Assembly: GCA_017467745.1 (NCBI GenBank)
Contig: JAFUKV010000293.1
Coordinates: 1-10,267, forward strand
From: Bacteroidaceae bacterium
GTDB lineage: Bacteria; Bacteroidota; Bacteroidia; Bacteroidales; CHK158-818
Reading direction: 5' to 3'
Length of the DNA: 10,267 nt
Part shown: one piece after another, positions 1 to 5,986 of the stretch
Numbering within the stretch: the first letter of the stretch is position 1
How the letters are laid out: each line of letters opens with the position of its first letter
The notes under the pieces: generated by a model
The model's input: only the letters and a program-made list of their open reading frames with translations
Told to the model about the DNA's origin: nothing
Databases searched by the model: none
Made by a program: the position numbers and the translations under genes

Positions 1-36
1 ACCCATCCTTCCAAGATGGTGTGTTGATTTTTGCAT
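1..36 (-). other. Possible 5' end of an off-window leftward gene (12 codons visible)
   Basis: An ATG at 36-34 on the minus strand opens a frame that stays open to the window edge (MQKSTHHLGRMG). It lies about 18 bases downstream of the -7 box of a strong leftward promoter, so something is transcribed leftward here. Twelve codons are too few to recognise a family. The transcript could equally be a non-coding RNA, because a 7-bp hairpin (33-50) overlaps the putative start codon. Treat this as a marker that a divergent gene lies to the left, not as a confirmed coding sequence. Confidence 0.25.
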
Positions 37-50
37 TTATCCGTAAATGC
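33..50. repeat. Small perfect inverted repeat (hairpin), 7-bp stem, 4-nt loop
   Basis: GCATTTA at 33-39 pairs with TAAATGC at 44-50 around the loop TCCG. It lies directly downstream of the leftward -7 box, so it would form at the very 5' end of that transcript and could sequester the ATG at 36-34. No U-run follows in either direction that would make it a convincing terminator. Confidence 0.45.
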
Positions 51-54
51 AGCG

Positions 55-86
55 CAAAGATAAGACGTGTTTTTTTATTTTGCAAA
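55..86 (-). promoter_or_regulatory. Leftward Bacteroidota-type promoter (TTTG-N20-TATCTTTG)
   Basis: On the minus strand, TTTG (86-83) is followed after 20 nt by TATCTTTG (62-55). This matches the Bacteroides primary sigma consensus, a -33 TTG-like box plus a -7 TAnnTTTG box about 19-21 nt apart. It is the most complete promoter match in the window. Transcription would start near base 48-50 and run off the left edge, divergent from mltG. Confidence 0.6.
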
Positions 87-119
87 TAAACCATTCTATT
101 TTATTTCGTAAATTATGTG

Positions 120-127
120 TAGCTTTG
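120..127 (+). promoter_or_regulatory. -7 box (TAGCTTTG) for mltG
   Basis: TAGCTTTG is an exact match to the Bacteroidota -7 consensus TAnnTTTG and lies 30 bases before the mltG ATG, giving a short leader. I see no convincing -33 element at the expected distance. The region is shared with the divergent leftward promoter at 55-86. Confidence 0.5.
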
Positions 128-157
128 TCACCGGTCTTTTTTATGGAGAGGTCTTGA

Positions 158-1213
158 ATGAAAGAAGAGGTAGTTAAGATTAAAAAAACTAATAAATTAC
201 GATTGTTTGCTTTAATAGCAGCGGGAGTAGTATTATTGTTGTTTGGCGCATGCCGAGTTTTTTACGGATATGCAGTTAAACCGGTTTCTGACCGGTCATT
301 TATGATTTATATCGACAAAAATACTTCGGATACGGATTTATATGCCTCGTTGGAGAATCATATTGGGCGGGGAGAATTGTTGCGATTGAAACGACTGATG
401 AAAATAAAAAAGTGCAATCCTGCTAAAAATCCCGGAGCGTACAAGATAGATTCTGCTATGAGCGTGTACGCTGTATATAAGATGTTAGCGGGCGGATTGC
501 AAACTCCTGTAAAATTTACGTTTAATAATATCCGAACCGTAGAGCAATTCGCTCAAAAGGCAGGAGAGCAATTGATGTTTTCGCAAGAGGAATTATTGGC
601 GTTGTTATCGGATACGGAGCGTTTGTCTGCATTGGGCTTTACAAAAGAGACATTGCCGGCGTTATTTATTCCGGATACGTACGAGTTCTATTGGACGGTT
701 TCTCCCGAGCGTTTTATAGATAGAATGAAAAAAGAGTACGATCGGTTTTGGAATGATTTGCGGCGGAAAAAAGCGGAAAAAATATCTCTGACACCGGTTG
801 AGGTGGCTACTCTTGCATCGATTGTAGAGGAGGAAACAAATGATTCCGAAGAGTTGAGTATTGTTGCAGGCCTTTATTTGAATCGGTTAAAAAGAGGGAT
901 TTTGTTGCAGGCTGACCCGACGGTCAAGTTCGCTGCGGGCGATTTTGAGATGCGTCGCATTCTTTTGGCGCATTTGCAAATAGATTCGCCGTATAACACA
1001 TACAAATATGTCGGGTTGCCTCCCGGACCTATCCGAATACCGTCTAAACGAGGAATTGATGCGGTACTTAACTACACTAAACACGATTATTTATATATGT
1101 GCGCCAAAGAGGATTTCTCGGGTAGACATAATTTCGCCAAAACGTTGGCAGAACATAATCGCAATGCGGAGCGATACCACGCGGCATTATCCGCTCGCAA
1201 GATTTTTAAATAA
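158..1213 (+). CDS. mltG: Endolytic peptidoglycan transglycosylase MltG (YceG-like)
   Basis: This is an inner-membrane lytic transglycosylase that cleaves nascent glycan strands and is thought to set their length by terminating polymerisation. The protein has 351 residues, close to the family norm. It has a short cytoplasmic N-terminus rich in Lys, one transmembrane helix (about 15-32) and a periplasmic region. A LysM-like part (about 45-120) is followed by the YceG catalytic domain (about 125-350). Visible signatures are PDTYEF (172-177), ASIVEEET (220-227) with E224 aligned by motif to the catalytic Glu of E. coli MltG, LQADPTVKF (250-258) and LPPGPIRIPS (287-296). The ATG is preceded by GGAGAGG at 145-151, a usable ribosome binding site. 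The upstream ATG at 143 closes after four codons. It appears monocistronic: the next gene has its own promoter 119 bases downstream. Confidence 0.95.
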   Translation: MKEEVVKIKKTNKLRLFALIAAGVVLLLFGACRVFYGYAVKPVSDRSFMIYIDKNTSDTDLYASLENHIGRGELLRLKRLMKIKKCNPAKNPGAYKIDSAMSVYAVYKMLAGGLQTPVKFTFNNIRTVEQFAQKAGEQLMFSQEELLALLSDTERLSALGFTKETLPALFIPDTYEFYWTVSPERFIDRMKKEYDRFWNDLRRKKAEKISLTPVEVATLASIVEEETNDSEELSIVAGLYLNRLKRGILLQADPTVKFAAGDFEMRRILLAHLQIDSPYNTYKYVGLPPGPIRIPSKRGIDAVLNYTKHDYLYMCAKEDFSGRHNFAKTLAEHNRNAERYHAALSARKIFK

Positions 1214-1239
1214 TCGTCTGTTATATACATAATATTCCG

Positions 1240-1247
1240 TATATTTG
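1240..1247 (+). promoter_or_regulatory. -7 box (TATATTTG) for the iorAB operon
   Basis: TATATTTG matches the Bacteroidota -7 consensus TAnnTTTG exactly and lies 85 bases before the iorA start. The predicted start site near 1254 would place the hairpin at 1252-1270 at the extreme 5' end of the ior mRNA. The -33 region is not well conserved. Confidence 0.4.
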
Positions 1248-1251
1248 TAAA

Positions 1252-1270
1252 CTTCCGATGCTGTCGGAAG
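1252..1270 (+). terminator. 7-bp hairpin between mltG and iorA (weak terminator or 5' leader hairpin)
   Basis: CTTCCGA (1252-1258) pairs perfectly with TCGGAAG (1264-1270) around TGCTG. The tail that follows is CCTTTACAT, a poor U-run, so this would be only a weak intrinsic terminator for mltG. If the -7 box at 1240 is used, the same hairpin is the 5' terminus of the iorAB transcript and might protect it from decay. The two roles are not mutually exclusive. Confidence 0.4.
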
Positions 1271-1332
1271 CCTTTACATATTGATATAATAGAAGAAAAA
1301 CACGAACATAATTAAAAAACGATAACTGAAAA

Positions 1333-2925
1333 ATGAGCAAGCATTTATTTTTAGGAGACGAAGCTATCGCTCAGGGAGCCTTAGATGCCGGAATTTCGGG
1401 TGTTTATGCTTATCCCGGTACTCCGTCTACCGAAATTACAGAGTATATTCAGGCTTCAACCGAAGCGGCGGAGTCGCCGATACATACTCGTTGGGCGACA
1501 AATGAAAAAACAGCTATGGAAGCTGCTTTGGGAATGTCGTATGTTGGTAAAAGGGCGTTGGTCTGCATGAAACATGTCGGGATGAATGTGGCAGCCGACG
1601 CTTTTATTAACGCCGGAATGACAGGTGTAAACGGCGGTTTGGTAGTTGTGGCTGCCGACGACCCCTCTATGCACTCGTCTCAAAACGAACAAGACTCTCG
1701 CTTTTATGCCGATTTTGCGTTTATCCCGGTATTTGAACCGTCTAATCAGCAAGAGGCTTATGATATGGTTCGGAAAGCGTTCGATTTCTCCGAACAATTC
1801 AATGTTCCGGTGCTATTCAGGGTTACCACCCGTTTGGCTCATTCGAGAGCGGGAGTGGAAACTGCGCCTAAAAAAGGCCAGAATAATTTATCTTATCCGG
1901 AAAATTCGGCTCAGTTCATCCTGTTACCGGCTAATGCCCGTCGTCGATTTAAGACGATTCTGTCCGGAATTCCGGCACTGTCCGAAGCTTCGGAAAAGTC
2001 AGAATTTAACGTATATAAAGAAGGGTCGGATAAATCGTTAGGGATTATAGCGTGCGGTATAGCATACAATTATTTGATGGAAAATTTTGCCGGCGATTGC
2101 CGTTATCCCGTATTGAAAATATCTCAGTATCCTTTGCCGGAAAAATTAATCGCTCGTATAGCAGATGAATGCGATGCGGTTTTGGTGCTTGAAGAGGGCT
2201 ATCCTTTTGTTGAAGCTAAGATTAAAGGTCTGTTGGGCAGAGGTATTGTTGTAAAAGGAAAATTAGACGGAACGTTGCAACGCGACGGAGAACTTACTCC
2301 GGACAGCGTAGGTGCGGTTCTCGGATTTGCTCCTAAATCGGAATATGCTATGCCGGATGTCGTTCAGATGCGTCCGCCGGCACTTTGTCAGGGTTGCGGA
2401 CACCGAGATATGTACGATGCTCTGAATAATGTGTTGCGCGAATACGAAAATCCCCGTGTGTTCGGCGATATAGGCTGCTATACATTAGGTGCGTTACCGC
2501 CGTTCAGAGCAATCCACTCGTGTGTCGATATGGGAGCGTCCGTTACAATGGCGAAAGGTGCTGCCGATGGCGGACATTTTCCTGCGGTAGCGGTTATCGG
2601 AGATTCTACCTTTACCCATTCGGGTATTACGGGGTTGTTAGATTGCGTAAACGAAAATGCGAATGTAACCATTGTTATCTCCGATAATGAAACAACAGCC
2701 ATGACCGGAGGACAAGATTCTGCCGGTACAGGCAAAATAGAAGCCATTTGCGCCGGTGTCGGGGTTGATCCTGCTCATATCCGGGTGCTTGAACCGCTTA
2801 AAAAGAATATGGAATCGATGATGGATACTATTCGTGAAGAAATCAATTATAAAGGGGTGTCCGTATTGATACCTCGACGTGAATGTATCCAAACGTTGAG
2901 CAGAAAAAAGAGAAGTAAAAAATAA
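1333..2925 (+). CDS. iorA: Indolepyruvate:ferredoxin oxidoreductase, alpha subunit (short form)
   Basis: This is the thiamine-diphosphate-binding catalytic subunit of the 2-oxoacid:ferredoxin oxidoreductase acting on indolepyruvate and other arylpyruvates, giving the aryl-acetyl-CoA, CO2 and reduced ferredoxin (reversible). The pyrimidine-binding domain is N-terminal (about 1-170, with YPGTPSTEI at 27-35). A middle transketolase C-like domain follows (about 235-330). The pyrophosphate-binding domain (about 345-515) has CQGCGH (352-357), GDIGC (378-382), GDS (423-425) with N452 closing the ThDP motif, and AMTGGQ (456-461). At 530 residues it ends just after PRREC. It lacks the C-terminal ferredoxin-like 2[4Fe-4S] domain present in archaeal IorA of more than 600 residues. 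The start has an A-rich, SD-less leader, normal for this phylum. It is 15 bases upstream of iorB and forms an operon with it. Confidence 0.92.
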   Translation: MSKHLFLGDEAIAQGALDAGISGVYAYPGTPSTEITEYIQASTEAAESPIHTRWATNEKTAMEAALGMSYVGKRALVCMKHVGMNVAADAFINAGMTGVNGGLVVVAADDPSMHSSQNEQDSRFYADFAFIPVFEPSNQQEAYDMVRKAFDFSEQFNVPVLFRVTTRLAHSRAGVETAPKKGQNNLSYPENSAQFILLPANARRRFKTILSGIPALSEASEKSEFNVYKEGSDKSLGIIACGIAYNYLMENFAGDCRYPVLKISQYPLPEKLIARIADECDAVLVLEEGYPFVEAKIKGLLGRGIVVKGKLDGTLQRDGELTPDSVGAVLGFAPKSEYAMPDVVQMRPPALCQGCGHRDMYDALNNVLREYENPRVFGDIGCYTLGALPPFRAIHSCVDMGASVTMAKGAADGGHFPAVAVIGDSTFTHSGITGLLDCVNENANVTIVISDNETTAMTGGQDSAGTGKIEAICAGVGVDPAHIRVLEPLKKNMESMMDTIREEINYKGVSVLIPRRECIQTLSRKKRSKK

Positions 2926-2932
2926 AGGAGGT
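2925..2932 (+). promoter_or_regulatory. Strong Shine-Dalgarno site before iorB (AAGGAGGT)
   Basis: AAGGAGGT begins on the last base of the iorA stop codon and lies 8 bases before the iorB ATG, a near-ideal anti-SD match and spacing. It stands out because most other starts in this window have no such motif. Ribosomes terminating on iorA would be placed directly on it, which would support balanced synthesis of the two subunits. Confidence 0.6.
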
Positions 2933-2940
2933 AACGGAAG

Positions 2941-3522
2941 ATGAAAACAGATATAATTTTATCAGGCGTAGGAGGTCAGGGAATACTCTCGATAGCTGCC
3001 GTTATCGGAGAAGCCGCAGTAAGTAATAATTTATATATGAAACAGGCCGAAGTACATGGAATGAGCCAACGCGGAGGTGACGTACAGTCTAATTTGCGTA
3101 TATCGGATAGCCCGATTGCTTCGGACTTGATACCGTTGGGAAAGGCAGATTTGATAATTTCGCTCGAACCGATGGAAGCTCTCCGCTATTTGCCGTATTT
3201 ATCTAAACAGGGATGGTTGGTAACCAATTCGGTTCCGTTTATCAATATTTCCAACTATCCTGCTCCTGAGCAGGTTATGGCGGAAATAGATAAGTTGCCT
3301 CGAAAAATCGTTTTGGATGTGGAAAAGATAGCGAAAGAGGTCGGTTCTGCACGAACTGCCAATATTGTAATGTTGGGTGCTTCATCTCCTTTTCTGGGGA
3401 TAGATTATGCGCAGATAGAGGCTGGTGTACGCTATATTTTCGGGAAGAAAGGTGACGCTATCGTTTCGTTGAATTTAAAGGCGTTAGAAGCCGGTCGTAA
3501 GGTTGCCGAAACATTGATGTAG
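2941..3522 (+). CDS. iorB: Indolepyruvate:ferredoxin oxidoreductase, beta subunit
   Basis: This is the gamma-domain-type partner of IorA, belonging to the pyruvate/ketoisovalerate oxidoreductase catalytic domain family. It completes the cytoplasmic aryl-2-oxoacid:ferredoxin oxidoreductase. At 193 residues it matches the usual IorB length. Diagnostic motifs are the N-terminal GVGGQG (9-14) and EVHGMSQRGG (37-46), both conserved across IorB and related OFOR gamma subunits. It is co-directional with iorA, 15 bases downstream, with a strong ribosome binding site overlapping the iorA stop. It ends with TAG 26 bases before a strong bidirectional terminator. It carries no cysteine cluster, so neither subunit supplies the ferredoxin-like domain missing from IorA. 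Confidence 0.93.
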   Translation: MKTDIILSGVGGQGILSIAAVIGEAAVSNNLYMKQAEVHGMSQRGGDVQSNLRISDSPIASDLIPLGKADLIISLEPMEALRYLPYLSKQGWLVTNSVPFINISNYPAPEQVMAEIDKLPRKIVLDVEKIAKEVGSARTANIVMLGASSPFLGIDYAQIEAGVRYIFGKKGDAIVSLNLKALEAGRKVAETLM

Positions 3523-3548
3523 GTTTAATCTGAATTGATATGATAAAA

Positions 3549-3580
3549 AAGCGAGGCATTTCCGTCGAAATGCCTCGCTT
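3549..3580. terminator. Bidirectional intrinsic terminator between iorB and pgi
   Basis: AAGCGAGGCATTTC (3549-3562) pairs perfectly over 14 bp with GAAATGCCTCGCTT (3567-3580) around the loop CGTC. Read leftward, the stem is followed by a run of six U (plus-strand A run 3545-3550), a textbook terminator for pgi. Read rightward it is followed by TTCTTGTTATT, weaker but adequate for iorB. It is the only element in the 77-base gap between two convergent genes. Confidence 0.9.
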
Positions 3581-3599
3581 CTTGTTATTGCTAAGCGTA

Positions 3600-4943
3600 T
3601 TATAATCTGGCTTTGATAGCTTTTGATTCCGCTTCGTATCCCGGTTTATCGAGTAGGGCGAACATGTTCTTTTTATAGGCTTCTACACCCGGTTGGTCAA
3701 ACGGGTTTACTCCTAAAAGGTATCCGCTGATACCGCAGGCTTTTTCGAAGAAGTAAATCATTTGTCCTAAATAATATTCCGTAATAGCGGGAATTTCTAT
3801 TTTGAGATTGGGAACTCCGCCATCTACGTGAGCGATTTGAGTACCTAACTCGGCCATTTTGTTTACTTGGTCTACACGTTTTCCGGCTAAGAAATTCAGT
3901 CCGTCTAAATTTTCTTCGTCAGAAGGAATTACAACCTCGTGCTGCATGTTCATAACAGAAAGCACGGTTTCGAAAATCGTACGTTCTCCTTCTTGTATCC
4001 ATTGTCCCATAGAGTGGAGGTCGGTAGTAAAATCGACGGCTGCCGGGAAAATTCCGAGATTGTCTTTACCTTCGCTTTCTCCGTAAAGTTGTTTCCACCA
4101 TTCAGCGAAGAAGTGCAGTTTGGGATTGAAGTTTGCCAGTATTTCCGTTTTTTTGCCGGCTTTGTATAAAGCGTTGCGGGTAGCTGCATAGATAGCGGCA
4201 GGGTTTTCTGCAAAAGGAACTTTATCGCCGCAAAGTTTTTCCATTTCAACAGCTCCGGCTACCAATTTGCGGATGTCGAATCCAGCAACAGCGATAGGCA
4301 GCAATCCTACCGGAGTGAGAACGGAGAAGCGTCCGCCTACGTTGTCAGGGATAACGAATGTTTTGTAGCCTTCCATTGTTGCTAATTTGCGTAAAGCACC
4401 TTTGGCTGCATCGGTAATAGCAACGATACGATTTTTTGCTTCCTCTTTTCCGACTTGGTTTTCAAGTTGTTTTTTTAGTAAGCGGAAAGCGATAGCCGGC
4501 TCGGTTGTTGTTCCCGATTTTGATATATTGATAATACCGAATTGTTTATCTTTCAGTATGTTTTGCAACTCGTATAGATAATCTTCGCCGATATTTTGGC
4601 CGGCGTAAAGCACTACGGGATTTTTTTTATCCGTGCACATCCAATCGAAAGTATTTGATAATGCGTCTATAACGGCTTTTGCACCGAGGTAGCTACCGCC
4701 GATACCTATAACAACCACGATATCGCATTTGCTGCTTAATGATTTAGCGGTGTCTTCGATGTCGGTTAAATGGGCTTCGCTGATAGAAGACGGTAAGTGC
4801 AACCATCCTAAGAAATCGTTTCCTTTACCTTTTCCCGATTCTAATAAAGCGACGCTTTCTTCCGCTTTTGCGGCATACGCATAGACATTTTCTTTGGTAA
4901 CGCATCCCAGAGCTCTGTCTATTGATAATTTTATTGTTTCCAT
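3600..4943 (-). CDS. pgi: Glucose-6-phosphate isomerase
   Basis: This enzyme interconverts glucose 6-phosphate and fructose 6-phosphate in the cytoplasm, for glycolysis and gluconeogenesis and as the link to glycogen. The protein has 447 residues, the short Bacillus-type form rather than the roughly 550-residue E. coli form. Two SIS-fold domains are visible. The first carries GIGGSYLGA (80-88) and the phosphate-binding SKSGTTTEPA (141-150). GGRFSVLTPVG (203-213) contains the conserved Arg (R205). YGESEGK (287-293) holds the catalytic-base Glu (E289), LHSMGQ (309-314) the ring-opening His (H310), and QPGVEAYK (417-424) the active-site Lys (K424). All key residues are present. It is the last gene of the lysS-gpsA-pgi operon, 29 bases after gpsA. 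I see no internal promoter, and a strong terminator follows. Confidence 0.97.
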   Translation of the reverse strand: METIKLSIDRALGCVTKENVYAYAAKAEESVALLESGKGKGNDFLGWLHLPSSISEAHLTDIEDTAKSLSSKCDIVVVIGIGGSYLGAKAVIDALSNTFDWMCTDKKNPVVLYAGQNIGEDYLYELQNILKDKQFGIINISKSGTTTEPAIAFRLLKKQLENQVGKEEAKNRIVAITDAAKGALRKLATMEGYKTFVIPDNVGGRFSVLTPVGLLPIAVAGFDIRKLVAGAVEMEKLCGDKVPFAENPAAIYAATRNALYKAGKKTEILANFNPKLHFFAEWWKQLYGESEGKDNLGIFPAAVDFTTDLHSMGQWIQEGERTIFETVLSVMNMQHEVVIPSDEENLDGLNFLAGKRVDQVNKMAELGTQIAHVDGGVPNLKIEIPAITEYYLGQMIYFFEKACGISGYLLGVNPFDQPGVEAYKKNMFALLDKPGYEAESKAIKARL

Positions 4944-4972
4944 ATATTTGAGTAGTTAAAATTTTATCTGTT

Positions 4973-5968
4973 TTATTTGAATGTATTCGTTAATACTTTT
5001 ATTTCGGTTTCAGCAGACAGCTTTTTGTATAGAATATTATGAACGGTTTCCAATATCGGCATATTAACCTGATATTGTTCATTGATTTCTTTGATACATT
5101 TGGTCCCGTAATATCCTTCTACAATCATTTCCATTTGTATTTGAGCCGCTTTTACGGAATACCCTTTTCCTATCATGGTTCCGAAATTATAATTTCGGCT
5201 GAATTGCGAATAAGAGGTTACCAACAAGTCTCCCAAATATGCAGAATCGCAAGTGTTGCGTTTTATCGGGTGTACCGTATTGACAAATCGGGTTAGCTCT
5301 TTTATGGCGTTCGATACTAATACGGCGTGAAAATTGTCTCCGTTTTTCAGTCCGTTACATATTCCGGCAGCAATGGCGTAAACGTTTTTGAGTACGGATG
5401 CGTATTCTATGCCGATAACATCGTTAGAGATGATTGTTTTGATAAAATGGCAACGCAATAAAGATGCTATCATTTCCGCTTTTGCCGTATCCGGACAAGC
5501 GATAGTCAGGTACGAAAGTCTTTCGAGAGCCACTTCTTCTGCATGACAAGGTCCGCCTACAACGGCAATGTTTTCTTCGGGCACATGATAGAAATCGCGC
5601 AGATAATCGGTTATTATCATATTCTCTTCGGGCACAATGCCTTTTATAGCCGATAATATGAGTTTATCTTTAAGCGGTTCCGTTAACGTTTTCAGATGCA
5701 GTTTCAAGTAGGGCGACGGGGTAACCAATATTAACGTATCGGACTCTTTTACTACTTGGTTAAGGTTCGAATAGAAATTTATTCGGCTCGTATCGAATAA
5801 TACGCCAGTCAAGTAAGCAGGATTATGTCCCATTTGCTTAAACTCTTCTATCCTGTCTTTACGACGCATATACCAATTTATATGTTCGTTGTTTTTAAGT
5901 AACAGTTTTGCTATTGCCGTTGCCCAACTGCCTCCGCCTAAGACCGCTATTTTACCGGGAAATGTCAT
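4973..5968 (-). CDS. gpsA: Glycerol-3-phosphate dehydrogenase [NAD(P)+]
   Basis: This cytoplasmic enzyme reduces dihydroxyacetone phosphate to sn-glycerol 3-phosphate, the backbone precursor for phospholipid synthesis. The protein has 331 residues, the normal length. The N-terminal Rossmann fold carries the dinucleotide motif VLGGGSWATA (9-18) and the following strand end VTPSPY (82-87). SAIKG (106-110) and VVGGPCHAEE (136-145) contribute to the active site. The helical C-terminal domain contains EYASVLKNVYAIAAG (188-202), whose K194 is the likely catalytic Lys, and SRNYNFG (257-263), which binds cofactor and substrate. The usual glycine-rich segment before GDL is slightly shortened (CDSAYLGDL, 240-248). 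The leader contains GGGAGAG, a partial ribosome binding site. It is 18 bases downstream of lysS and 29 upstream of pgi, so almost certainly cotranscribed. Confidence 0.95.
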   Translation of the reverse strand: MTFPGKIAVLGGGSWATAIAKLLLKNNEHINWYMRRKDRIEEFKQMGHNPAYLTGVLFDTSRINFYSNLNQVVKESDTLILVTPSPYLKLHLKTLTEPLKDKLILSAIKGIVPEENMIITDYLRDFYHVPEENIAVVGGPCHAEEVALERLSYLTIACPDTAKAEMIASLLRCHFIKTIISNDVIGIEYASVLKNVYAIAAGICNGLKNGDNFHAVLVSNAIKELTRFVNTVHPIKRNTCDSAYLGDLLVTSYSQFSRNYNFGTMIGKGYSVKAAQIQMEMIVEGYYGTKCIKEINEQYQVNMPILETVHNILYKKLSAETEIKVLTNTFK

Positions 5969-5986
5969 AAAAGTCTCTCCCGTATT

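Noticed and set aside
1..25. tRNA-like anticodon arm: CCATC-CTTCCAA-GATGG could be read as a Gly (TCC) anticodon stem-loop, or as Ser (GGA) on the other strand.
   Set aside because: No T-arm (GTTCRA) or acceptor/CCA follows on the plus strand, and no D-arm precedes on the minus strand, so the resemblance is accidental or at most a short fragment.
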